Part shown: positions 11,428-23,389 of the stretch, piece by piece
Position numbering within the stretch: the first letter of the stretch is position 1
Layout: each line of letters opens with the position of its first letter
From: Tetrapyrgos nigripes
Taxonomy: Eukaryota; Basidiomycota; Agaricomycetes; Agaricales; Campanellaceae
Reading direction: 5' to 3'
DNA length: 64,000 nucleotides
Assembly (NCBI GenBank): GCA_013368315.1
Contig: JAACJM010000061.1
Location: 124,001 to 188,000 of the forward strand
Position numbers and translations under genes: made by a program
Notes under the pieces: model-generated
The model's input: only the letters and a program-made list of their open reading frames with translations
The model's database searches: none
What the model was told of the DNA's origin: nothing

Positions 11428-11667
11428 ATGGTGGACGGTTTGATTCTTTCTCTTGTGTCTCTGGTAATATTATCACATAGCCAAGTGTCTTTGAAGTGGG
11501 CCATCTGCACCATAGACTACTTAAAAGAGAATGGTTTCGCATTAGGAAATTACTCTAATGGTCGACAGTTTGATTTTTCTCTTGCGTCTCTGGTAATATT
11601 ATCAGATAGCCAAGTGTCGTGCACCATAGACTAGAAGAGAATGGTTTCGCATTAGGAAATTACTCTA
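11428..11667. repeat. Two-copy tandem direct repeat downstream of SEC13
   Basis: Unit 1 (11428-11557, 130 bp) and unit 2 (11558-11667, 110 bp) share long blocks such as TCTCTGGTAATATTATCA, GCACCATAGACTA and ATGGTTTCGCATTAGGAAAT. Unit 2 lacks about 20 bp in the middle. The array lies directly after the SEC13 stop, so it may be transcribed as part of the 3' UTR. The rest of the gap to 11904 shows nothing recognisable. Confidence 0.85.
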
Positions 11668-11904
11668 CGTAAATACAACAGTCTGCCTAAGGGCTAAGGT
11701 TGAGTCTATGTACAGCCGCGGAAAACCTATGAAGAGAATTGCTATGCGAATGAAGAGAGAAAAAGTCCAACAGAGTCCCATGTAAAGAGAGAGATGTAAA
11801 AGAGAGATTTAAGTTAGGTTTAAAAGCTAATCAAGCTCAAGTACAGCGATAATAAGGTGAATAGAAACCCTCAGAAGGTAGGAGATGGGCTAGACCATAG
11901 GCAA

Positions 11905-14900
11905 TTAAAGTGGAATAGTGACAGGTCCAACACCCGGTTGCGTGAAACCTGGCAGATCAGGCCAGTTGCCCAACTGCGAAGGATCCCCACCGATACGGAC
12001 CCAACTCGAGTGAGAAGGGGTACCGGAAGCGTCAAGAATGAAAAGCTGGTGCCAACCAGGGGGGGAGACATTGGTGTTGGGAGGTGCAGTGACGGTACAT
12101 GACGATCCGGAACAGCTGAACTGAGGGAAGATAGTGCGTGCACCCATCGAGTTGCCGTGCGTACTTGATACCGCTGTTAAGGTCATCTCAGCAACTGAGT
12201 TGGTAGATGCAAAAATAGGAGGACTCACCACCAACAAGAGAAACCCGGACACCAGAGATACTACCGCTGAACACCTTGACGTTGCTGATTGTGACCCGTT
12301 GTCCATATGTCCAGTCATGGTTAGAGATGTTGAAAGTGGGTTGACGGATCCCTTTGTTGAGATAAGGAGGGATGTAGCGCTCTATTCTCGTTTCCTCGTC
12401 AAACCCTGGAGTTTGCGGATCTGATCCGGAAATTAGGACACTTCCATCAGGGAGAAGGATAGCCTCGGAGTGGTACATCCTAGGAACGATGGTGTTATTC
12501 AAGATGGAGATCCTTTGGCCCACAGGTAACGTAGGGTCGTAGAGCAAGGCATTCAGGTTCGGGTCGTTAGCTAGACCAAAGCCAGCAACGCCTTCTTGTG
12601 CGCCGTTCATAATCATGAATGTTCCATCCGGTAAGGGGACCATACAAGCCATGACTCGTCGGGAAGGCTAGAAGAAAACGCTGAGTTAGCGTTGGACATG
12701 TTGAGAGAAAGGAAGTCATACCATTCGCTCAATCGTCCAAGTAGCGTTGGGAGCTTCAGGGGATATCGACACACAGTTATCGCTGACGGATGCTGGTTCA
12801 AAAAGTGAGTGTGATACGTTTCTCAGCAAGCACCGTGCGCACCTGGCCCTGGAGTAGATCCTCCACAAATCAACACTCGTAGAGGGTCGGTGTACGGGGC
12901 GTGTTGAGGGAATAAAACCATAGCGCCCTCTAAGGGATATGTACGACCAGCGAGGACTAAAAAAAAGGGTCAGAAAATGCAAGCTGCGCCAAAACTGGGA
13001 ACTTACAGTTGTTGACGTTTCCGGGCATGTTGGGCAATGATGTAATAGTGTCAAAAGTAACCGGGTTCAGAATACGAGCCTCGTTATAATAGGCTGACAG
13101 TGTTCCCTGTCAGTAACTGGGGAGCCTTCGAAATCCAAAATAAGAGACATACCAATGAAGACATTGCCACTCGGAAGTACAGTGACGAATGGATACAAGT
13201 TGTTGGGGTCTGTACGCTGCAGCCAGTCGAGATCTATGACTGTGTCGCCTCCATCAGGTTTGGGCAAGATCTCCATATTGGCCTGAGGTTTGTCGTTGGA
13301 ACCGATTTCACCACCGATGACCAGGATAGAGCCATTAGCAAGGATTGCAGCAGTAGGATACCATCTCATGCGCTGAAGACAGAGTCAATATTCGGCAAAT
13401 GACCAATGTTTAGGCAGTCTTACCTGTAACTTCAGCAGGTCGCCGTCTTCTTCCCAATCGTTGGTGCCGTTAACACCAGCAGACCCGTCGGGGGTGTAAA
13501 GCCGTACACCGAATGTTGAGTCAAGTGACCAGCCTAGAAGTAGCTCAGAACTTGACCGTTGCACGATGGCATGGAGATAGCTTACCTCCAACATTAATCT
13601 GGCGTCCAGCACGATCGGGGAGAATGATGCTTCCCGAACAGAAGACATCTGTCTTTGTGTGCATTTCTCGCCATTCCTTCGAGAAGTCACCAACAAGGCT
13701 CAAGTCCAATTCATAGGCTCCAGTGGAGTTCGGGAACCTGAGGGTACAAAGTTTCAGACTCCGAATGCATGAGTTTACCATTGAAATAACTTACACGCTT
13801 GTTCCATGCTTTTCAAGGAAAGCAACTTTGTTGTTGACTCCGAGGGTTGCAAGTAAAGGTGCAACAAGCCTGTAATAGGAACAAAGGTGTTAGTAACCTT
13901 CTCCACGTATCAGGGAGCGCGAAGACCTACCCAGGTACTAGAGGAAGGGGCGTGAATAAAACTATCATCGAACATGCATCAAGCGAAAAACCTACCAAAG
14001 AACTAAATAGCAGAACGTGGTCAGTAGAATGAACGACAACGAGAAGAAGCCAAGACCTACTTCATATCGTCCAATATTTTGGGGAGTATGCCAGACGTTC
14101 AGAGCGCCCTTCCATGTGTATGTGGTCAACCTCTGGCCTCCACCGCAGATGTGAATAGGGTCGCCGGGGCACTCGATGTCACACTCGCTATCAGGTCGAA
14201 GAGTTGCTCCATTCGTGGTGAGGTCCTCAATATCTCCGCAGTCTAAATGAAAAGAAGTAAAATTTTGCCTCGTCAAAGAAGGACCCACGTCGACTCACAG
14301 CATTCTTGGCCAAACTCTACTCCAGAGGCGCTGTAACCAAATGCAGCACATTGATTCATGCAGGCTTCTGCCGTATTATTTCCTTCCCAGATAATTTGCC
14401 ATGGAAGAACGCGGACACCACCAGCGACGTCTCTGGATGAATGAAAAAGTTGATAATGTGAGCCTAACGCTAACTGTAGCCAAGAGTGAGCCTCACGTGA
14501 AGCATCCTGCATAAGACCAGTTACCGGGAAGACTGGTGTTCTGAACTACAGGGATAGGTAACGAGGTAATATTCTTCGTAGTGGAATAGACGGAAACACG
14601 ATTTGGTCCGCCGCAAGCTTCACTGAGACAATATTCAGACTGATGTGTCACAACAACATTGAATGACGTACGTCGAGTTGCCAGCGCAAGCCATGTTACA
14701 ATCCGTCGCCGAGGCATTGGTAGCACCATTGACCAATCGGTCCCCACAATCTGCGTCCCGTAGAAAGAAAGTCTTGGTCAGTCTTCCCGTTAATCAGCGG
14801 AGCAGATCGAAAACAAACAGCATTCGTCCTATCAAAAAAGAGATCAGTCGTAAGACCAGACACAGGTGGAAAACAAAACATACAGCAAACTCCATTCCAG

Positions 14901-16245
14901 CCAACGAAAAGTTCTGACTATCACACGTCGCGATACATGATTCGACTGTGAGCTTAGGATCGCCTGCCAGTCCATTTTCGATGATTCGGCCATTCGCATT
15001 GTCACTAACGCAAAAGAAGCCGTTAATTGAGCAATGTCATTCCATATGTTTGAAATACTCACACGAAACAACCGGCATAAGCCCAGGTTCCCGGAAGACC
15101 AGAAGTTACCGGAAAGACGGGAGCCCCATTATTACCTCCACCTCCTCCACCAGCTGAGACGGGTGGGAGGTCGGTACCAGTGTAATTGTAAAGGTTCAGA
15201 CGATTAGGTCCACCACAGAATTCGGAACTATTGCCAGAGCAAACCATGTTGCAATCAGTGAGAGTACTTTGAACACCGCCCGTATTGATTTTGGTGTCAC
15301 AATCTGTAAAGGAAATTGTCGTATTAACATTCATCATGTCGTGAAGACTGACATATCAAGCTAACACTTACAGCACTCATCAGCGAATTCGGTTCCGGAA
15401 AACTGGAATCCTGCGTTAAAGCAAGCCGTGGTACATGCCTCGATGGTATTGCTCGCCAAGTTCATCTCGTGCATAAGAGTCCGGCCAGCGCCATTCACAC
15501 CGTCACTGAGATAATAACGAAATGAGTACTCGTTATAAGCTCTGGCATTGATGGAAGACACACGTAAAACAACCCAGCGAAACCCAATTGCCAACTCGTG
15601 CAATAGTTTGAGGAGGGGGAGGAGGCATCTTGCCGCTCGAAAATATATTCAGACGACCTCCAGCTCCACATAGCTCGTTCCTGTTTCCAGTACAAGCCAC
15701 GTTACATTGTGAAGCAGTTGTGTTAGTACCTCCGTTCTGCAGGGCATTTCCACAATCTGCATCATCAAATTTGATCAATTCATCATTTGGAATAGCAGAC
15801 ATATGTGGGATTCGGCAGTTGGATATAGGACTTTGACGTGTTTATAGATACTCACAGCACTCTTGACCAAATTCAGTTCCAGCGAAGACAAATTCTTGAG
15901 AGTCACAGAAGTTTATGCAGTTCTCCGCGGTCATGTTGGTGCTGCTTGTGAACGTAGGACCGGTCAGAGTACGACCATTGACAAGATCCCTGTGAAGAAA
16001 GCTTGAGATTGTGTAGAAGCGCATGGGAGGAAGGACGCCTACGTGAAGCATCCTAGAGAAGTCCAGTTTCCAGGAAGATGCGTTGGAACAGACTGACGAC
16101 GGTGGCGAAGAGAAGAATGAACGTGAGTATTTGCTTGTGAAAACTATGAAATAGAGGTCAACAATTTGAAGCCTAAAGAGAACAAAACACTCACAGGAGC
16201 AAAAGAAAGAAGCAGAGCCACTGAGTGGAAGGTAAGGATAGCCAT
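11905..16245 (-). CDS. Secreted WSC-repeat copper radical oxidase (glyoxal/galactose oxidase family)
   Basis: Exon 1 (from 16245) encodes a signal peptide ([17 protein letters not shown]), joined in frame to a short linker and then four WSC domains. Each begins like [11 protein letters not shown] or [11 protein letters not shown] and ends like [10 protein letters not shown]. The WSC part spans about 16110-14060 over many small exons. A catalytic region of about 550 residues follows, with a glyoxal-oxidase propeller and a C-terminal DUF1929 (E-set) domain. Expected radical-copper residues are visible: the Cys of [12 protein letters not shown] (thioether cross-link), Tyr-His in [16 protein letters not shown], and a C-terminal His in [10 protein letters not shown]. 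Known family members oxidise simple aldehydes or alcohols and release H2O2. Multi-WSC members (the CRO3-5 type of white-rot fungi) are probably cell-wall bound. About 14 introns are inferred. No break is seen. Confidence 0.9.
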
Positions 16246-19200
16246 CCCAGTGGAGGAAAGAGCTAATGAGCTGGAATAATACAACACGTCGAGCTTTTAT
16301 AGTCCAAGCAAACCGCTAACGGAAAACCGCCGCTGATCGTATGTGAAGGACAAATCTCAAGGGGTGGGTCGACAGTTGCCTGATGAACCATTTTGGATCT
16401 GGGCCGTCATCAAAGTGTACCTTCTCAGCTTTTTTAGAACTTGGTCCGATTATGCACGAGGATTTGCACCAACCCAAAGGTACTTACCTCCGTCCAGCGT
16501 CCGTTCCTTGTTCTAAACTTCTATTCATTTGCATTCAGATTCCAGGTCCGAGAAGGAACCACCGAGAGAGATAAAGTTGCATGCTCTAGTAATTAAAAGA
16601 AATTGTCATGTAAGGCAGAGGTTAGCGGATGTCTAGTCTAAGAACATACGGCGTATCGCTGGACCCAACACAAAGTCTCGTAAGATGGGATATGGTGATA
16701 GCTGGTAGTTCCGATAATTGAACCGCCGCAAGGAATATGCGCTTCCAGAACGGTACAGACGTCGAAAGGTGGCAAGAGATCCGGGTAAAACGCATTATTG
16801 TCAAGATGTGCAGACGGGTCGGCTTCATCTATGCAGAACAAGCAGAAACCGAATTCGGGCTAAATCCGGAGGTATGTTGGGAATGACTGCAATTGTATAC
16901 ATGTTTTCAAGGTACCCCAACATTGACATCTGGTGGGCCGACAACACAGGTTTCAAAGATTTGTTGGACTGTCAGCTGTCCAACGATCTGCCCTGGTGAT
17001 AAGTTTGTGGTGGTTTCTTTTCAGAGAGAAGAAAGGCGGCTGGATTTTGGGGTCCTAGACGGCGTGTATGCATGCATTACAAGAAAGAACAGTAATGGAG
17101 AAAGAACTAAACAAAAAATGGCTGTCGCCGACACGTGGCGTAGGTTTGTCGCGTGGGAAAGCTTAAGCGCTGGGAAAGGAAGTAACACCCAGCGTGTTTT
17201 CTACTGCAACCACCAGAACATGGCCAGGACTGCTTCTAGAGTGCTAGCCGTCAAGGAACAGTTCCCTCAGATACATGATCGGCCGCCGAAAGATTCACTA
17301 TTTGCTTGACTGCAACCATTGTTGAACAGGCGAACTTAACTACCGCTTCAAAGTTGATCAAGAACGCTCGAGCTCTTGCAAATGTTGGACAGATAGATCA
17401 AATGGATCAACGTCGGGAGAGGTCTGACATGACCATGCTCTTAACCACATAATTAAAAAATCGCATGAATCTATCTGGCATATTCATTAGAGGTCGACCG
17501 CCGCATCTGACTTTGTACTACATAGGAATTGAAAATTCCAGACCGGCTCGCCTAATGCACAACTCTTGGCGGAATTCCTCAGGCCAATACCGGAAGCTCT
17601 GACATAGTCTAGGACAGGTACATACCGCTTAGTACTGACCAGGTACATCACAAACATCAACAATATGGGAATGAATGGCTTCGTCCACCCAGGTCGGAGG
17701 ACGAGGCTCGGACTCTAGGGGATTCTAAATGAAAAAGAACAAGGAAGGGCAAGGAGTGACTCAAAGAAGACTGTAGGCCGAGATCTCGAAGAATCAAGGA
17801 TTGGGACGGTTTACTCAGGCTACGGTTGATTCCTTCAAGCCTTGTTCCAAGAAAAGATGTAGTTCCCAAACGTGAAGTCATCGCCAGCGAGATGATAACA
17901 ATAGATGTCCTCAAGATGTCCTGGACCTTTCACCAGTGGCAAGAATAGCTTCACACAAGACACGCACTCACAACGAGACTTCTAACCCGTATTTTTAGAA
18001 GTTTTCTTTAACCTTCCGTTCAGAATCCAAGTTAGAAACATCGCCTTCGTCTAAACTTGACCGCGTCATCTATGACCCGGGAACACCCAGGCACTGACAT
18101 GCAGCCGGGATGCAATGATTTGTTCCAAGCTCTTGGCTATTATGGTGGCGAGAGCTAATTTTGACCTGTTATCTACAAGCGCTGGCGCCCTAACTCCCCA
18201 AGGTCGGGCCAGCTTGATAACCCATCTCAGCTTCCTCCGACCCAGAAGCACCTCTAAACGAACACTAAAATCGAAGCTTGAGAGGATGAGAACAGCTTAA
18301 CGTCCAAGTCGACTTCGACGTAAATCAGTGACAGCGACGCTCATAATACCGCCTCCCGACGATCATGGAACAGATCCTTACACTATCCCCCATTGGTAGG
18401 TTGGATCGACAGTGTACGTGTGCGGCGCTGCTACACGCTGGTGAGCATTCAAGCTCACTGCCGAGAAGTGCTACTAGTACGGATCTCAGTATCCCACTAC
18501 ATAGCTGGCTTCAAGTGCTTAAGGCGAAGTACCGTGAAGGGTCGGAACTTGTAGTACCGAACCGAGTAAAGAGGTTGACAAACGCGTTTAGGGGTCTTCA
18601 TAAAACATAGTCTAGTAGGATGCTTGTATGTTCCAAAGTTTAACATTAAACGATAACAACGGGCTTGAGAAAATGATCAATAAGAAAACATTCAAACGTA
18701 GACATCTATTGACCGCAAGGGTTGACCACATTAAGCTTGAGGTCCTGAAGTGCGGAGGCGAAATAGCTTGTAACTAGCAGTATGGTCCTATGGAGCTATG
18801 AGCTGAAGCCATCTCACGCATTTGAGTCCTCTCCCTCAGCCACTTCAAGTTTCTCACTGTCAAAAAGTCTGTGGTGGCGTGTGTTTCAACCCGGAGTCGC
18901 AATAACTATACTGTTGCACATTCCAAGTGCAGTTCGAACCGTACCTCACCGCATGTGCTGAATACAGTACAGTATACGAGCTGTGAACCCGACCGTAATA
19001 GCAGGTGCGAACGATAGTGAGTCACCGTGCCTTCAACACTGGTTCTAAAAGCTCGTACGTATATGCATGCACGCTGGTCCATTCTGAGACCGTTGGTAAC
19101 TTCCCAGCTTTCGCCGTGTCACCATCACTGGTAGTATAACTTTGCAGTAGACATGAAGTCCGCGAAGTTCATGTACGGAGAGGTCGTACTGACCCATAAC

Positions 19201-19276
19201 CTCGGACGTTCAACATCTCATTGAATATTACGTTCCACAAAGTGGATGATCATAAATAATGGTACTGGTGTCGTTG
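16246..19276. other. Three-kilobase gene-poor region
   Basis: No protein family was recognised on either strand. A minus-strand frame at about 16640-16841 has several cysteines and could be part of a small secreted protein, but no splice-supported gene could be built. The other frames (16893-17309 plus, 17657-17914 minus, 18066-18251 minus) show no conserved motifs. No tRNA-like cloverleaf was found. The region may hold decayed repeats or long UTRs. Confidence 0.4.
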
Positions 19277-20588
19277 CTATTTGAGATTTTTTGCCAGTGA
19301 TCTAGCCCTTCTCTTCAAATCAAACTCTGCGTCTCTGGCAATAGTCTCTTTCAGAGAGATGTCCCGCAGAGTCTTTCGGATAATTGATGACTACGCGTGC
19401 GTAATTCAATCAATGGTCAGAAAACACCGATGAATTAAGAGTCGTAAGACTTACTCCGAGGAATCGCTCTGTCGTTCGATTGTACCATTCAATTTCTGTG
19501 AGGACTTCGTCGATAATCCCCGCATTCTGCGAGATGACGATGGCATGAGTGACGCTTTAACGAAGCAAACATTTACTGACCTCTGCGTCTATATCCCGCT
19601 TCCCCAGTAAAGTGTCTGTCAGCGCTGCTCCCCAATTCTTCACCATGTCTGCCGCAGCTCGTGTGTTCTGAATGATTGGTTTATTATCCAGGATCAGAGG
19701 CTTCCTTGCATTCCTCACGTCCACAGTGATTCCTCCGCTTCCTTCCCTTCCTACTTCCCTCCAGCTACTATTTCTGTTCAAACTGTAAACGGGTGGATGG
19801 TTATGTCCATGTTCAGGGAACCATAGGAATACCTGTCTCAACCTCGAGGCCTCTCCATCGGGATCTGTCATTCGGAACTCCTCACTTCCTCCCAGAATCC
19901 TTGAGTTCAGCATAGCTTGCAGAGTATCCAAATCAAAAAACCCGATTTCCGTACAGCTTGAACGACTTCAAGTGTGGTAATACCGGGTTTAACATAGGCA
20001 TCCTTGCTCCAGTTCCTCTAGTCATATTCCTCCACAAATCGTTCCAAACCCAACCTCTCATCTCCAGCATGTCCAATTCCGGCATTTGGCGGAATAGACG
20101 AATGAGAGTATGATCCATCATAGGAAATTTGAAGAGTTTGAGGCGCTTCACGCAACATGCGGAACGGATGATTAGGGAGATGACGTGGTCCACGGCTCGA
20201 GTCGACTCTAATCCGAGAAGAGTCAGGTCGTTCAGGGAAGTGAGAACCAAATAATCGAGGAGCTGGGGGCCTGCTTCACTCAAGTGAAGCGAAAAGGTCC
20301 GTAGTTGGGGCATCGCGATAATAGTGGATTTCGAGTATGGCAAGGGAAGGTCCATGTTGGATTCAGAAGACATCATACTCCGCGTATCTACGGGGATTGG
20401 TGACGTGCCGATCTCCCCGAAATGACAATGAACAAGGTTGTTGGCTGAGTTGATTAAAATGCCCAAGGCAGTGTGTATATCGCAAGAGGCAAGTTCTAGT
20501 TCTCGGAGTTGAGACCAAGGGAATGTTATGGGCGTCTTCAAGATCGAATTCGGACGAGTTTGTAAAGAGGAGTAAGAAGCCAGGACGG
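19277..20588 (-). pseudogene. F-box/LRR-type C-terminal region with frameshift, no F-box
   Basis: The sequence resembles the leucine-rich C-terminal half of Agaricomycete F-box proteins: WSQLRELELASCDI, MPQLRTFSLHL, LLDYLVLTSLNDLTLLGLES and MPELDMLEMRGW. A run of six A at 19935-19940 (six T on the coding strand) breaks the frame after LKSFKLYGNRVF. One base less would continue as DLDTLQAML. After an intron (GTCAGT..TCGCAG), further exons encode NAGIIDEVLTEIEWYN and, at the end, ARDAEFDLKRRARSLAKNLK with a stop at 19277. The F-box and the start are missing; upstream the frame runs openly into the MFS gene. It may be a 5'-truncated gene, or the C-terminal part of a fused MFS-LRR protein, with the frameshift being real or a homopolymer sequencing error. 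Confidence 0.6.
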
Positions 20589-22874
20589 TTCTACGTTCAT
20601 CATATTTAGAATCGTCGTCTTTAACGACGACAGCAGCTGGGTCTGGGTCTGGGGCCTTTTCGGTGTGTCCTATGATACCGACACTGCTTAAAAATGCAAC
20701 GGCGAGTAGTGTTGCTTCAAGACGAGGGTAAGGACCTCAAATCAAACGAGCACTTGCTCAACTCACCAGCCATTCCCAGAGCGAAATTTGTCCATGCAGC
20801 GGCTTGATAGGCTCGAAGCTGCACATCTCTGGGGAGATTACGACCACTTGCATCTGTCACTTCCAGCCCCCGACTCGCCGCAAGCTGAGACAAAACTCGG
20901 TTAAAAACGACAGTGGACACAGTCACCCCGGCTGAACTTCCGATCTATGAAGAGGCGAAGGGGCATCAAGATTCCAATGTCAGCGAACTACTCGGCCGTA
21001 ACTTTAAGATAAACAGGCAAAACAGGTGACTGACGTACTTGGGTCATCTCCTGGAACACTGCCCCAGCGACACTTTGTTCATATTGGGCGCTGACATGCG
21101 CAATAAAAAGTGTTCCTGATGCGAACACGAAATCTGCTCCAAAAACAGATAAACAAGCTGATGGAAAGCCATATGCCCAGTAAGGTGCATCTGGATTAAT
21201 GATGGCGAAAAAGAGAGAAGCTGCTCCAGTCAATCCAGTCCCAGCCGCTGTATAAAAGTTAGACATCAAGGACGGAAGAAATCATCGGAAAGTCATACCA
21301 ATGAGCACGACCAACGGCCATCTACCGACGAAGCTAGCCACTATGATATTGCAAAAGATACCAACTACGAACATAGGGAGCAGCCGTAAGACCGTTTGTA
21401 TAGGTCCAAATCCAACAAAATTCTGATAATAAAGCTGTGACCCGGGATTGAGTGGGTTCGTTAATGTCTTCCGTCATCATCCAGAAGACGAAGTACTCAC
21501 CACAGTCCAGAAGTTCCATCCAAGAAAACTAGCCCAGTTGAGGAATGCAATGATCATCACGACCGTAACTCTTCCTTTCGATCTCTTCCAGAAAGACAAC
21601 CTCATCAGTGGTGGAGGGGATGGAATCCAGTCGTATGGATCTCTCAAACCATCATGCACATGTTCCAAGTAGTGCTGCCATAGTCCAAAAATCAGAACCA
21701 ATACCACGCCTGCTACAAGAGAACCGATGATGTAGGGAGTAGCCCATTTTTGCGATGCTACTTCGCCTTGGCCCAGGACAAAGACGATCAAGGTGAGACC
21801 AGCTGTGACTAGTAGAGCACCCAGCCAGTCCACTCGTCGGTCAGAGTCATGCGAAGGTTTGTCTTTCTCAAAGGAGATCAGAGCACCGATGACGGAGATG
21901 AATTGCAGGACCTGAAGAAGAGGAGAGTGTTAAGATTCCAATTGGGGCAATGAAAGGGCTATAGGTAGGAATTCATGACATACGCAGTTTAAATAAAAAG
22001 AGGCTTTCCATGTGGCTCTGAACAAAAAAGTCGGCGTTTTAAGACCTCGGTATGATGCACTGAAATCTGTACTTACGGAGTTACTTGTGTCAGGATACCT
22101 CCTATCACTGTGCCAAGCGTCGCTCCTAAAGGGGCTTCAGCATGGCGGATGAAGTTGTAGCATGGGTCACATACCAAGAGGCGCTCCCGCACTAAAAGTT
22201 GAGAACGCGATCGCACGAGCACGGGGGGAAGGAAACGCTTCCGCTAATGTACCAATCTGTTTGAATCATGAACTCTATTAGAGGATCTCCTCATGCCGAA
22301 AAAAAATACTTACCGCAGCTGGGATTGTAGCGGATGCACCAACGCCCTGAAGTCCTCTTAGAATGTCCAGTGTTAGGGCGTTTGGCGCGAATGCGCAGCC
22401 CAAAGTGAATGCTACGAGCCAAGCCGACCCCAAGATGTACATCCTTCTTTTCCCATACAGATCTGCGAGTCGACCGAATAACACGAGAAGGCAACCCTTA
22501 AGCAAGCCAAGGTCAGTCAAACAGGCATAATTGAGAGCAGAAGAAGACGTACAGAGCTCAGAGAATAAGCCGAAACCACCCACTGTAGTTGGACTTGAGG
22601 GATATTGAGCTCGGTTTCCATGACGGGAAGAGCTATGGCTATAGAAATGCTGTTCGATGTCTTTTCACGCCTTCAGAAATCCCAATCAGCGAAAGATAGA
22701 ATGAAAACACACATTCGTCATCATGGCAAGCGTACAAGTCGCCACAAGTAAAACAGACTGAAGTGTCGAGCGTTGTTTGGGAACCTCAACATCGACATCC
22801 TTCGCTGCAATGACTTGGACACTGGAAGACGACTTCTCCCTGGCCAAGTCCTTACTGCCAGGATATTTCGACAT
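20589..22874 (-). CDS. MFS transporter, DHA2 (14-TM, ATR1/AMF1-like) family
   Basis: The ATG at 22874 opens a charged cytoplasmic N-terminus, followed by TM1 (QSVLLVATCTLAMMTN). The family signature between TM2 and TM3 is VLFGRLADLYGKRRMYILGS. Next come LRGLQGVGASATIPAA (motif C region) and a central block DWLGALLVTAGLTLIVFVLG. At least nine exons are inferred. The last membrane segment, LLAVAFLSSVGIIG, starts after an intron ending at about 20715. It is followed by a hydrophilic tail (HTEKAPDPDPAAVVVKDDD). Relatives include drug, boron or ammonium exporters in yeasts; the substrate here is unknown. No stop codon follows the tail: the frame continues into the LRR-like sequence downstream. Confidence 0.82.
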
Positions 22875-23300
22875 GGAAAAAGTGGGATTGAGGCGGCTGC
22901 CAGCCTAGATTTAAGAGTTGAGATTATATAGTACCGACGACGTCATTCAGAAATTTATCCGTGTCGAGTGACGGACGCGGCTTGGCTCGGGCGCAAGCAG
23001 CTGCATATAGCTATATGTCCAAGCTCTATACCGATTTAATAGGTATAGCAGTAGATTTCGGAGAACCAGTGTTCGAAGGTAGAAGGAAGAAGAGCTGTAG
23101 GCCGGGCGACATATGTTACAGTAGTAGAAAATTTTGATTCACCCATGGGGTAAGCGATTCGTCAATGCGGCCTTGCACATAGAGCATCGTAGATGGAATA
23201 CAAACTAAGCCCCAGCTTCTAGCAGTAGGGATTACTGCAATGAAAAACATTACACTGACCAGTCATCGCCAAATGAGAAGAGCAAACGAACCCTAACCCT
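22875..23300. other. Intergenic, MFS promoter side
   Basis: No gene is seen. A short CCCTAACCCTA motif at about 23290 looks telomere-like but is only two units long. Confidence 0.4.
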
Positions 23301-23389
23301 ATGATGTCGAACATTGTACGGTGGCCTGACTCGAACCCTTACCTTTGTTCTCTGACCTTCATAGCTGACTCTGAGTCGTCAATTCGAGC

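Noticed and set aside
23285..23300. CCCTAACCCTA, telomere-like repeat
   Set aside because: Only two units; single-copy genes continue on both sides.
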